Source of the DNA: Cinnamomum chago
Lineage: Eukaryota; Streptophyta; Magnoliopsida; Laurales; Lauraceae
Direction: 5' to 3'
Length of the DNA stretch: 64,000 nt
Assembly: GCA_038049695.1 (NCBI GenBank)
Contig: CP142451.1
Coordinates: 64,790,001 to 64,854,000, forward strand
The notes below the pieces were generated by a model. The model searched no databases. It saw only the letters and a program-made list of their open reading frames with translations, and was not told the DNA's origin. Below, piece after piece: positions 46,520 through 57,880 of this stretch. Every line of letters starts with the position of its first letter. Within the stretch, counting starts at the first letter, position 1. The position numbers were made by a program, and so were the translations under genes.

Positions 46520-49500
46520 TGATGGACCGCGCCCCTCCGTTCTTCCTCCGCTGCCATCCGCCCCGGGTCTGTCGGGGTCCGGAAGGAGGGCGAGGGAAGA
46601 AAGAAAGGCAGGTATCAACATTTTTGTGGGTATGCCAGATTTTCTTTTCTACTTGGAATTTAGAGTAGTGATCCGGAGATTCACCTTCACAAGTATAAAG
46701 GAAATCAACTTTTTCCTAACTTTCCATTGCACACATATTTTAAAGAAAAGAGACAAGTTTGTTTTGAATGCCGTGAGAGGCGATTTTCTTTGTTTGTCGT
46801 GAAAGGCGATTTTGGTGCCGTGAAAGGCGGTTTACAAATCTCATCAATAATGAAAAGACAAGAAATGTGAATTTTGTGTCTCTTTAAGAAAAAATACAAT
46901 ACAATAGAAAAGAAAGAAATGGAATCTAACTTTTCATGCGATTGTGGGGGGACCCGTTCAGATCGACGGTCGCGAGTCATGTATGGACTCCGCCATCGTC
47001 CTTCAGATGAGAACTTTGATGCTTGATTTCTTGGCTTGGGTCCAACCTCAGATTTTTAGAGGATAAGGACCAAGATAAGGTCCTATATCCGGTAAAAAGC
47101 TGAGTAGACGGGCTGAAAAGCCGCATCTAGCTATGTTGGATAGAAGGAGAGGTGGCCTTGGGGGGGGGGGGGGCCAAGGGGCTTTGATCACCTTGTAGTG
47201 TTGGTTGCTGCAGAGTTTTCTTGAAGGAGCAGAGTTGTAAAGATTTCTCCGAGGATTTTTGAATGATTTTCTGGCGATTTTTCTCTGGCTCCGTTTCCCT
47301 TGGAATGACCCTCCTATTTATAGGCCTTTGGTAGCCATTTAGGAGAGTTTATGAGCATTTATGGTATTAATGCTCATGATGGGAGGAGTTACAAGTTTTT
47401 ATTTACTTGTTTTGCAACTACTTTTTCCTTGAATTTGATTGGCCGATGGAGAGTGATGGGCATTTAATCGCCTTTAATCTCCATGATGATGGGAGTTTCA
47501 TGATTTTAATGTCATGATTACTTGGACTTGTAACTCCCATTTGCTTGCTTTTGATTGGGCCGTTCGAAATAATGAGTTAATGACCACATTAACTTGCCAT
47601 AAACGGGTCATTTAACTTCATTAATTGATTGCTCGGGCGCTTGAAGAGTCGCGGGCCATGCCGCATCCTTTGGGATTCTTCTTGCGATGATCACCAATGG
47701 ACCCACATACCATTTGATGTCGGATGGTGATCCAATTTCAGACATTGGTTGATGTCAGCGGGCCAGCAACATCTGTCCAGTCGATTTCGCGATCGGGCGG
47801 GCAGAAAGTGTGCTTTCTTGGTCAGCCGTTTGACGATCTTGAGGCGTCCGATGATGATCTAATGATTCCAGTGATGGATCCGTGATGTTGATGAAGATCG
47901 ACGGATATCATGCACAAAAAATCAGATTTTGGAAAAATCACAGGGGCCAATCAACTCGAAATGCGAAATGTACCCGAAAAACGGGGTTTTTGGGCGAGGT
48001 CCGGCGGCCCGGACCTCCATGGTCGCCGGCGACCATGGGGTTTGTGCCCCATGGTCGGCCGTCTTCCGGTCGCCTTTTCTTCGCCGTTTTTTGTCCGTTT
48101 TTGCTTCTGTTTTCTCCTGCATTTTTCTTGGAATTTCCTCTCATTTATTGGCTGGATTTCCCTCAAGAAAACCTGATGAGAAGCCGTGCAAATCGGATCG
48201 CAAAGTTTCACATTTTCTGAAAAGCCGAAGACTTTGCTGTGGAGAACTGCCGATTTTTTTCAAGCGTCGAAACTGGGTCAAACGATGTTGGAATGACCTG
48301 AAATTCGTCGTGTAGTTTCTTGAGAAGTAGACGAGACCAACCATAGGCTTTTGTTCAGGTTTTGAAGCCGTTTTGGGTCCCGCAAACGCTTGACTTTGAT
48401 TTCACTGCGAGGGAAATGTCGAGCTTTGACTTTCGGTCAAACGATGTCCGATTGACCTGAAATTTGATGGGTAGCTTCCTCATCAGTAGATAGGACCAAC
48501 CATAGGCTTTCGTTTGAGTTTTGAAGCCATTTGGAGTCATGCAAACGCTTGCCTTTATTTCACCACGAGGGAAATGTCGAGCTTTGACTTCTGGTCAAAC
48601 GATGTCTGATTGACCTGAATTTGATGGGTAGCTTCCTCATCAGTAGATAGGACCAACCAAAGGCTTTTGTTGGAGTTTTGAAGCCATTTGGAGTCATGCA
48701 AACGCTTGCCTTTATTTCACCGCGAGGGAAATGCCGAGCTTTGACTTCTGGTCAAACGATGTCCGATTGACCTGAAATTCGACGTGTGACTCCCCCATCA
48801 GTAGATAAGACCAACCATAGGCTTTCGTTTGAGTTTTGAAGCCATTTGGAGTCATGCAAACGCTTGCCTTTATTTCACCGCGAGGGAAATGCCAAGCTTT
48901 GACTTCTCGTCAAACGATGTCCGATTGACCTGAAATTCGATGGGGAGCCTACTGGAGTCATTTTGAGATGATCCACAAGCTCCGAATTGGGTGCCATGGT
49001 CCCGGGGTGCTCCGCCACCGGTAGGCTTGATTTTGTTTCCGAGCATCGAAACTAGGTCAAACGTCATCGGAATGACCTGAAATTTGTTGTGCATCCCTTT
49101 GGAGGTATGTAGGAGCCGCCCATGTGCTCTGTTTGATGAGTGATGACCTCGGTAGTTCTCGCTACCTAAGGGCTTGATTTTGCTGCTCGAGAGTTGATGG
49201 CGGGTCAAACGGTGTCGGTTTGACTTGAAACTTGACATGTAGCCTTTCAGAGGTATTTTGAGACCATTCGTAGGCTCTGATAGAAGATTTGGGGTCTTCG
49301 ACACTGTCGCCGCCGGGAGCTGCTGCTTAGCTGTTGGAGAAGTGAAGCTAGGCCAAATGATGTCGGAATGGCCCGAAACTTCATGTGTACCTCTCTTTTG
49401 GCTGTTTTGAATGACCTTGCAGTTTTTGTTTGATTCTGACAAGATCTGATGCTTGAAGTGGCGCCTGCCTATTTTTGGTAGGATGCGGCTCCATGTAGCT

Positions 49501-49540
49501 TTTGGTGTGAAGAGGCAAAGTGACATTTTTGGTGTCAACA
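46520..49540 (-). mobile_element. 5' LTR of the Tat-type element
   Basis: 3021 bp, nearly the same as 29722-32766, with five 158-bp units starting near 48276, 48435, 48594, 48751 and 48909. A TATA box (CTATAAATAGG on the minus strand) lies at 47313-47324. The G run at 47160-47173 lacks the following TGGCCCCCC of the other copies. Downstream of 49540 the host LTR resumes with CAATG. Confidence 0.93.
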
Positions 49541-50283
49541 CAATGGTGATGGATTTCTCCTCTAAGAGTATCAATGGAGAACTTGTAGGGAGAGGAAGAA
49601 GAAAATGGCCTCCATTTCTCTATTTGACAAGGGTTGGTGGTGGATTGAGGAGGAAGAAAGCAAGAAGAAGAAGAAGAAAAGGGCAAAAGCCCTAAGGAGC
49701 TTAAACTCCTCTCCCTCAAGTGTGCTGGAAATGAATGGGGGAAGATGAGAGGGGTTGGTCTTTTTTTATAGAAAATGAAGGTGGGTCCCACAACTAACAT
49801 GACTTATCGGGCTAGAAACATGTTTCTCAGGATCTCAGATGAGTTCGACGAAGATGGAAGAAATGATCTTCGAAATATCTAGTTTCCAAAAAATATATAT
49901 TTTACGAGTTTCGGAGACACTGAAATAGTGTCCAAATTTTCATGTAAAAAGACTGTTTTGCGCCTAACATTGGAAAAGTAGGGTTTCGGGGTCTCGAACG
50001 GGGACGGGATCAACATGAAAATTGTAGAGATTAACAAGATAAGTCAAATGGAGCCAAAATGGAAATTTTTTGGAATCACGAAGAACCTCTCCAAGCTGTT
50101 CTCGCAAAACAAGTAGGACCCTACGGTCACTATCTAGGTTCACTGGCTCTCAAAACTCCCCAAAACTTGTGAAAAACCATTCTAGCTCACAAACTCAACC
50201 AGACAAACACTAATCCCACTTAAAGGAACTAATCCACAAATAAAACAACACTAATCCAGGAAATTAGGGGTCGGGTTCTCACA

Positions 50284-50970
50284 CAGTATATCTATCATTG
50301 GCAATGAATATTTGTTCTTAATGGTCACTTCATTCAATCTCCGGTAATCGATGCACATCCTCATCGGACCATCTTTTATTTTTACGAATAAAAGTTGAGC
50401 TCCCCACGACGAATTTCTAGGTCTAACAAAACCTTTATCTAACAATTATTGCAATTGTATCTTCAATTTTCCCAATTCCATCGGAGCCATCCTATATGGT
50501 GCAATAGATATCGGTGCGGTCCCTGGTAATAACTCAATAGTGAAGTCGATTTCTCTGATGGGTGGCAGTCCTGGAATCTCTTCTGGAAAAACATCTGGAA
50601 ATTCTCGAACAATAGGGATCTCCTCCACCCATTAGGACTGTTTATCCTCCGTAATAAATGCCAAATAAGCTTCACATCTGCTTTTCAAAAGTCTATCAGC
50701 CTTCAATGCTGAGATAAACCCTGCACGAAGATTCCTCTTCTCTCCCTAAAACATCACTCCTGTTGGTGTCTCCTCTAGTTTAAATGTGAGGGTCTTCTGG
50801 AAACAATCCATTGTAGCATGGTACCCTGCCAACCAATCCATCCCTAGGATGATGTCGAAGTCATGCATCTCCAATAAAATGAGATTTGCTGGTAACACCA
50901 CTTCTCCAATCTTAATTGCACAACTAGGGTAAAAAGTTTCACACACAACTTGTTTACCTACTAGGGTAGC
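50284..50970 (-). pseudogene. pol: Gypsy protease end and RT N-terminal part
   Basis: In sense order: the protease end (CAIKIGEVVLPANLILLEMHDFDIILGMDWLAGYHATMDC) near 50900-50800, then [14 protein letters not shown] near 50590 and the RT start ([40 protein letters not shown]) ending at 50284. There the Tekay-like LTR at 25972-50283 begins. Stops and frame changes are present. The protease start lies across the solo LTR, at 53912 and beyond. It probably belongs to the same old element as the RNase H/integrase at 22627-23743. About 700 bp of RT between the two is missing from the window. Confidence 0.87.
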
Positions 50971-50975
50971 CATGG

Positions 50976-53906
50976 TGTTAGACCCCGACCCAAACTAACC
51001 TGATTAATGTGTACTTAGTGTGTGCTTAGTCCTAAGTGAGTTTAGTTATCGTTGGGTTAGAATGTAATTAGTTTTAGTCATGGATATAGCTTTGGGAAAT
51101 TTGAGAGCGTTTAGTACTAGTTAGATGCGGTCAGGAAGGCATGAGTGTACGTGCAAGCATGGGAGGATCGCTTTGATTTCTGTTTTAATTATGACTTTAA
51201 TTTCCTTTGAATGGTTTTATTATTCTCTACATTTTTCATTTTTAGCATGTTTGTGTTTGAAGCCCAAAAACCTAAGTTTTGGCCCAAAAGGGTAAAATTG
51301 TCTTTTCACACCCAAATCTGGACACAAATTTCAAAATCTCAAAACCATGTCAAAATTATACCTTTTGGGAACTAGATTTTTCGAGGATCATATTATCCTT
51401 CTTCGTCGAGTTCGTCCGGGGCCCACAAGATCATGTTTTCGTCGATGCAAGAATTAGACCTAATGGGCCCCATTTGCAAACTACTTAAATCACACTCTCC
51501 TTCTTTCTCTTGTTCATTCTCACTTCCTGCAACCCTAGAGAACCAAATCTCAAGGAGAAAACCCTCTTTTCTTCTACCATTCCCCATCTTGCATGCCCTA
51601 GCTATGAGTTTTCAAATGAAATTCTAAGACCACCATTCTCTTCCTCTCAGCCCAAGCTTTCTATTGATGCTATTTTCTTGAGAATTATAGTTGGACAAGC
51701 TCTCCATTTTCTTCATCTCTTCTTCTTTGGGTGTCACTAGGTGAGGGCTTCAACCCATCTCTTCAATGGAGTCCTTTTAGCATCTAAAGAACTTATTTTT
51801 CTAGCATGCAACACCCATTTCGAAATGGGTTTCTTGTTTTCAAATTAGGGTGAGTCTTGAATGGATTTTTCATGGGTTTTTGTAGTGTTTGTCTTAGCTC
51901 TTGAGTAGGAGTGCTTGAAGAGGATTTGCTTGGCATTTGGGCTAAGGCAAGTAATCTCTATAGGTTGAATGTTGCATGTGTGTTTGTGGATTACATTGTT
52001 ACTCTTGAAATCTGCATATAACTTGTTATTAATCTTCATTGTTATGTTTGCCTTAGATTCTTCTTACGTGATTTCCATTCAAGTATATGTATTAATGTTT
52101 AGTGCTTTTCCAAACTTCTAGATTTCTATTTGATTGCAAGCCCTTGTTTCATTAGGAAATTTGGATTTGTTTTGATAGAGAATGGAGATTGAATGTTTAG
52201 ATTGTGGATTGAATGGTATGAAAATGTGAAATTGCCCCCTTGGAGAGCATGGAGGCTTAGGGGATTTCAGGTGGTCTAAGGATGTAAAGAAGGGAAGAAG
52301 GAATTTAGAAATGTGTACAAGGGAGTGCATTTTCTGCACCCAGCAAGCACAGGCCACTGCCTGGGGCGGAACAGGTTAGAGACCTATTCGCTCGAGCAGA
52401 CCCAAGCATCTGCCTGGCCTGGTTCAGGATAGAGACCTATCTGCTCGAGCGACCCTTGTGGTCTGCTTGTGCGAACAGTCTCACTCGAGCGAAGTGTCAA
52501 AATCGCTCGAGCGAACCTGCCAGGTTTCAGGACTGAGTTTTGTTTTTCATTCATATATTTTTGGGATTGAGAAACTAGTCTATGTTGAGGGTTTTCATTT
52601 GTCATTGTGCCATTTGGAATCCGGAATGTATTCTAACTTTGGGGACACCAATGCATGTTTACTTCCGACATTTGGGTCCCAATTATACAAAGGTCAATGA
52701 ATAGCCTCAACATATGCTTGATAGACTTCGTGTTCAAACTTCAATTTTGGTACGATAAGTACCATCGTGTACTCATTTTAAATTTCAAGTATAAGCTAGC
52801 TCGTTTGAAGATTTTTACTAACAATCAATGGGATCACTTCCTAAGCTTGTTATGCATATAAATTATGCCTTTGCTAGTCGTATCTTGTCTCGTTTCGAAA
52901 AGTAATTTCCCCCTTTTTTATTTCGACTTGTTTAGAATGTGTTTCGCCGTGTTTTGTGCATTCATGAATTCAAGTGAACACCAATGAGCATGGACTGCCT
53001 TTTTCAATCTGGTCCACTGTCTGGGGGTCTTAAACATGTGGACTATCTACAGATTAGTCGTGTATTCTATTACACATCGTACGTGTCCGGTTCCGCGGCC
53101 GGAAATCCCTGTCTACCTTTGAGTGGTGTAGGAATCATGTTTTGTGTGCCGTGCTTGTCGTGTGTGCTTACTCTTTTCATTATATATGATAGAGAAAGGA
53201 TGGGCTCTTTGTGGATTTACTATTAATGATATATTATAAGTATTCATGTTTAGTTTTATTTTCGTATATTTTTGAAATGTACCTCAGTCAAGTAATTAAT
53301 TTAAGTACGTACATTGTTTTAGTATGTGTTCTTTAAAAACAATTATTGTTTCCATGCTCATACCTAAATTGATTACCTACAAAACCGTCGTGTTTGACCC
53401 TTGTATTTTTGGTGTCCAAGTGCAGGTGACGCTGCCTTTCAGGAGGAGCGACAGGAGGAGGCTGTTGAGCCACCCCCTGGTTGTGAGTGGCAGCCCGACG
53501 ACGTCAACTAGACGTCGGGTGGGATCTTGAGTTTCGCTTCATTATGTTTTGGGTTCTTTTGTCATGTTTTGGGAATTGTATTGGCCTTTGTTGGCCTCTT
53601 GGGATGTATCAGAACTTAACTTACTTTTGTGTTAACTTTATAACTTGAATTATGATGGGAATGTCATGTTATAATTCCTTCTTCTGATATCTTAGTCTTG
53701 ATAGTAATTTACTCATGCACTTGAGAATTTTATTCATGTTTCGTCGAGATGTGATTTGCTACACACTTCTGCAAACTTGATTGTGTGAGTTAGTCTCCCG
53801 TGTCTCGGGATCCTCACTGCGGAAACCTCTGCGAAATTCCAAATTAACTCCAAACCAACCAACACATTGCGGGCCCGGGCCCAATTCTCGATCCAGGGTC
53901 GCGACA
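50976..53906 (+). mobile_element. Solo Tekay-like LTR in plus orientation
   Basis: 2931 bp, TGTTAGACCCCGACCC...GGGTCGCGACA. It is inverted relative to the surrounding minus-strand gypsy gene. Flanks are CATGG (50971-50975) and CACGG (53907-53911), a 5-bp target duplication with one T/C change. It splits the protease gene. No gag or pol lies inside, so it is a solo LTR. Small open frames show nothing known. A CTCGAG palindrome array lies at 52384-52520. Confidence 0.88.
52384..52520. repeat. CTCGAG-type palindrome array of the solo LTR
   Basis: Four CTCGAGC cores near 52391, 52442, 52492 and 52506, including the palindrome CGCTCGAGCG at 52504-52513. They are spaced by GACCTAT and CTGCCTGG segments. 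Equivalent to 8879-9041 in the other orientation. Confidence 0.85.
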
Positions 53907-53911
53907 CACGG

Positions 53912-55428
53912 TCAAAATAAACTCAAGTTCTCTAGCATGCACATCAATCAACATAGAAATTCAGGAGATAGAAATGAATGTATAAAGCCAGGGTCAAACA
54001 AAACCTTAGTTTCAAATCCACAGACAAGGAGTGTACCTTCCACTACATTGCCAGTAGCTTCTACATTTGCCCGATTGACTGCATAACCTTGTCCTCGCTG
54101 CTGTGGCATGTTTTGAGCTTGCTGCTGCATGTCATGTGGTGCATTCCTATTTATTGTGGAGGATGCCGATTCTGATTCTGTCCTTGCTGACGGGCCTACT
54201 GTTGTTATGGTCTATATTGCTGCTATGGGGCTTGTTGCTACGGTGGCCTTGTTTGATTTTGAATCGCTGGTGCATTCTTAGGTGCTGCTGGATGTTGTGC
54301 TCCTTGTTGTTGCCGGTTCTGCCTATTGCCTTGCCCGTTGGGTCTAGGTCAATCTCTTATCTGATGATTCATCGAACCACACCTAAAGCATGCACCAGTT
54401 ATGGTACGACATTCAACACTCACATGATTTTTCCCACAGTGGATGCAAACTAGGGGGTTCTGAACATTCTGCTCTAGCCTTTGTCTCTTGTTATGTTGGT
54501 TCCTTTGCTGGTGAGCTTGATTCTTTTCCTAAATTCTAAGGATCTTATTGTTCAAATTCTTAAACTTATAAGCCCTTTTGACAGCCTCTTCAAAGGTTGC
54601 GGGTGGCACAACCCCCACAGCATCCCTCTCTATGATCACGTTAAGTCCTTCATGGAACTTAGCTATCTTCCTCTCAACGGTTTATATCAACTCCGGAGCA
54701 TATCTAGACAACCTCTCAAACTTGGTGAGGTACACAAGAACTGTCATGTTTCCTTGCACAAGTTGCTGGAACTCGATTGCCTTCTGCCTCTTGACATGTG
54801 CAGGTACATACTTGTCACCAAACTATTTCTTGAAGTTGTCCCAAGCCTCTGCATCTGCCACTGTCCTATACTTTGCCTTGATTGTCTTTCACCAAATATC
54901 GGCTAAGCCCATGAACATAGACGCTACAAGTGACACTTATTGCTTTCCCGTGCATCAAAAGACTTCATAAATGTTCTCTATGTGCTCTAGCCAATCATCT
55001 GCAGCTAATGGGTCCTTTGTACCGGTGAACTCTTTCAGACCTCTTTTCTGAAACCGCTCCAACAAGGCGTTACGATCATTCTCCGTTTGATTGATAATAA
55101 TCGGTGGGCCTGGTGGTTGAGTTGGAACCGGTTCAGGACTCCTCTCTAACACTTCCAACAACTGACTTTGCATCTGTGTCAATTCCCTTGCATGATCTTC
55201 ATCTTTCTTGGTCATTTGTTTCGGCAGCCTAACTTGATTTTCATTTGCCTGTGCTTGTAGCCTTGCGTGATTCTCATTAGCCCGACGTTGTTGATCAAGC
55301 ATAGCTTGCATCATTTACAGGAAACTGATTCTGCATAGTGAGATCAGGAGTGTTTTCCTCAAATGGTCCTGTTTGATCACTATTGCTTGCGGTGGGATTG
55401 TCGTTCACAGGTCGCTAACGAGGTGGTA
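53912..55428 (-). pseudogene. gag-pol: Gypsy gag and protease start of the outer element
   Basis: Homologous to the gag at 3031-4041. The start codon has become ATA at 55426-55428, and a stop follows a few codons later. Readable parts are the Q/E-rich coiled-coil-like stretch (MMQAMLDQQRRANENHARL) and the gag core DPLAADDWLEHIENIYEVF near 54970-55020. A knuckle region lies near 54400-54450. At 53950-54080 the protease start GTLLVCGFETKVLFDPG appears, with the catalytic D in FDPG. Many stops and frame changes follow. The gene is cut at 53911 by the solo LTR and continues at 50970. Confidence 0.87.
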
Positions 55429-55573
55429 TATTGCTGCAAAACAAGGAGTTAGCACAGAATAATCAAATAGAGGGTCACACATTGCTGACATGATTCTACT
55501 TAACAGAAGTCTAACGAATCCTCGCCACGTCCTTAGGATTTTTAGTTTCTTTTAATTGCCTGAAACACGTCTT

Positions 55574-55585
55574 GCCCTAATACCA
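55574..55585 (-). other. Primer-binding site of the outer element (decayed)
   Basis: The minus strand reads TGGTATTAGGGC, two changes from TGGTATCAGAGC. It lies three bases from the LTR edge at 55589. Confidence 0.75.
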
Positions 55586-55699
55586 GTCTGTCGCGACCCC
55601 AAACCGGGTTACCGACCTAATCCGGGACCGGCAATCAAAATAATGTTGTGCCAAGTGCATTTGTTTAATTGGCTATTGCGTACACGGATTAGGAGAGAA

Positions 55700-57499
55700 T
55701 GATAGTCCGGGGATCCGAACCCTAGAGGGGGGGTGAATAGGGTGAGCTTCAATTATGACCAATTTTAAATAATTTTAACTTCTTTAAATTAAACTAGTCA
55801 CAAGTGATGATTATCAAATAAAATGCGGAAGCTTAATAAAAACAATCACCACAAAGCAAGCACCATCACACAAGGATTTATAGTGGTTCGGCCTCAATGC
55901 CTACATCCACTACCGGCTTGTGATCCAACACCCCACCGGATTTCCACTATTTATGCTTTTCAATAGGCTAAGCAATAACCTTTACAATATGCTTTTCAAG
56001 GCTAAGCAATAACCTCTACATTATGCTTTTCTTAGGCTAAGCAATAACCTCTTCAACCACAAGGTTGGTTATCTCTCTAATTAGTGTCTATAATACACTT
56101 GATGGAGATTCAATTAAGCTCATTACAATGCCTCTTAATTAGGCGGATATGGAAGTGAAAAACTAATTCATACACACACACACACACACTATGAATGTAA
56201 AGATGAATGCTCAATGTGTATGTATGATGTCCTCAATCATTTTTAAAATGAAAGCTCATAAATGTATGCCTAAGGCTTTTGAAAGTTTTAGCTCATAAAA
56301 ATATTTATGATTGAGGTAAGAATGCAAGTCACATGTTAAAAATAACTTGTACAAGATATACATTTGTATCCTAAACAAGTTGTGAAATTCTAAGTACAAA
56401 ACATGTGATGCATCGGGATGTCAATCAAATCAACAATGTAGCTCAAAACATAAATATAGATTTGATTGAAATTAGGGGACAAATCATATGTAATTATAAA
56501 TACAACTTGAAAATGATATACCTATCAATGCAAAGCAAGTTGTGAAACTTTAAAACAAAAGAACATATGATTTGTGAATTTGTTGAATCCAAATCATAAG
56601 ATAGATTTGAAAGAGATTTTCTTATGATGAAAAACGACAACCAAAGATTCAACCAAGTATAGGAATCATGTTACATATAATTTCAAAGATTCTTTCATTA
56701 ACATGATTTACTTAGATTTACCAATTAAAGTACTACTTGGATTGAATCAATGGTGATGCATCCAAAACAATAAATCAATTCAAAACATAAAACATGTTAA
56801 GGACACAACAACTCATAGTTTATCATGCTACAAAAGATTTACCAATAATTAAGCAAAGCATGAAAACATATGATTAAGGAAAGTAGAGCTTACTTGGTGA
56901 TTTAACTTCATTAATCCAAGCTTTCGCTTTCCTAATGGTCCCCTTCAACCCTTAGTTCATTCCCCTTTCATTGGCCTCAAAATCTCTCAAGGAGGGCCTT
57001 AAAATTCTCAACTTTTGGCAAAGGAATGAACTAGTATTTATAGCCAAAACAAGCCAACGGCTAGTCCCCCGGTCGACCTGGCCCTTCCCCGGTCGACCTG
57101 GCCTTCACAACGGTAAAAAAAGTGACCGTTTGAAAAATGGCCAACGGCAGTATACCCGGTCGACCTGGTACACTGCGTTTCTGGCCTGGGTCCAAAATTC
57201 CCTAAAATCCATTTTTCAAAGTATTTTTGGTTGGGAATTTTTTGGGCCATTAAATCAAGCTTTAAAACATGTTTTAAATCATTCTAAGGGTTTTAAAACA
57301 TGAAACATAAAAAACTACTTATTCAAAAAACAAATGCATCCAAGATTAAAAACAAATCATGCATAAATCAATATCTTAAAAACAATGCATGTTTAAAACA
57401 AGATTTCAAGTTTATCTAAATCAATGCAAATGTGTGTACATCAAATGATGCTTGAATGATAATGCATCCATCAAATTGCAATCTACAAAATTCCTAACA
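55700..57499 (-). mobile_element. 3' LTR of the non-coding element
   Basis: 1800 bp, TGATAGTCC...CCTAACA in plus orientation. A TATA box (CTATAAATA on the minus strand) lies at 57035-57043, with three CCGGTCGACCTGG palindromes at 57070-57168 just upstream in sense. It also has a three-fold repeat of ATGCTTTTC...GGCTAAGCAATAACC (55950-56050) and a (CA)n run near 56173-56189. Inverted repeats with the loop motif are found at 56344-56381 and 56502-56543. Confidence 0.92.
57070..57168. repeat. GGTCGACC palindromes upstream of the TATA box
   Basis: CCGGTCGACCTGG at 57070-57082 and 57090-57102, and CGGTCGACCTGG at 57156-57168. The same set recurs in the other LTR at about 61927-62025. Palindromes upstream of the promoter are established for Sirevirus LTRs. 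Confidence 0.85.
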
Positions 57500-57880
57500 A
57501 TCTCTCCCTTTTCAATTTGATGGCAACCCACTCACCATTGAATTTACACACTAAGTCTTCAGCTCCCCCTAAGCTGGACAAGTCTTGAAATCTATTGGAT
57601 GCTCCTTCTCTTAGCTTGGGCTCTTTTCTCCTATCTTCTTGATGCTTGGTACTTGATCATTATTCAAGATTTCTTTTCTTCTTTCTTTCTTTATGGCCAA
57701 GCATCTTCTTTAGCTCCCAAGCTTTCTTTCTTCTACCTCTCTCCCTTTGACCATGCCTCTCTCCCCCTTTGGCAAGATATGTATTTTCTCCCCCTGTAAA
57801 AGATCATACAATATCTCCCCTTAGGAAGCTTGGACATTCTCTTCCCCTTTTGAGAACTTGAATGCTCTCTCCCCCTTTGC
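57500..57880 (-). promoter_or_regulatory. Multiple polypurine tracts next to the 3' LTR
   Basis: On the minus strand AAAAGGGAGAGAT lies directly at the LTR edge (57500-57515). Similar purine runs recur near 57563, 57737, 57757, 57786, 57811, 57841 and 57865, mostly as AAAGGGGGAGAGAG. Repeated PPTs before the 3' LTR are known from Sireviruses. The stretch otherwise holds no gene. Confidence 0.75.

Larger units (their letters stand above)
29722..49540 (-). mobile_element. Complete Tat-type Ty3/gypsy retrotransposon, 19.8 kb
   Basis: Two LTRs of about 3.03 kb and perfect target duplications CAATG (29717-29721 and 49541-49545). Sense order: LTR (46520-49540), leader with tandem repeats, gag, protease, G-patch, RT, RNase H, second RNase H, integrase, 3 kb 3' region with tandem repeats, PPT, LTR (29722-32766). 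RT before integrase makes it Ty3/gypsy. The second, archaeal-type RNase H and the repeat-rich 3' region point to the Tat branch. It sits in a Tekay-like LTR. The LTRs are very similar and the pol frame is open apart from five stops, so the insertion is fairly young. Confidence 0.95.
25972..50283 (-). mobile_element. Tekay-like 5' LTR blown apart by two insertions
   Basis: The LTR begins TGTCACGCCCCC (plus orientation) at 25972 and ends at 50283 with TGTGAGAACCCGACCCC on the minus strand. The pieces are 25972-27634, 28903-29721 and 49541-50283. Allowing for target duplications they total about 3.2 kb, the size of the intact LTR at 4200-7358. Insertions are the solo LTR 27635-28902 and the Tat-type element 29722-49540. 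The right end cuts into an RT gene (50284). Palindromes of the TAGCCGCC type lie at 28903-29065. TATA-like sequence at the expected place has decayed. Confidence 0.85.
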
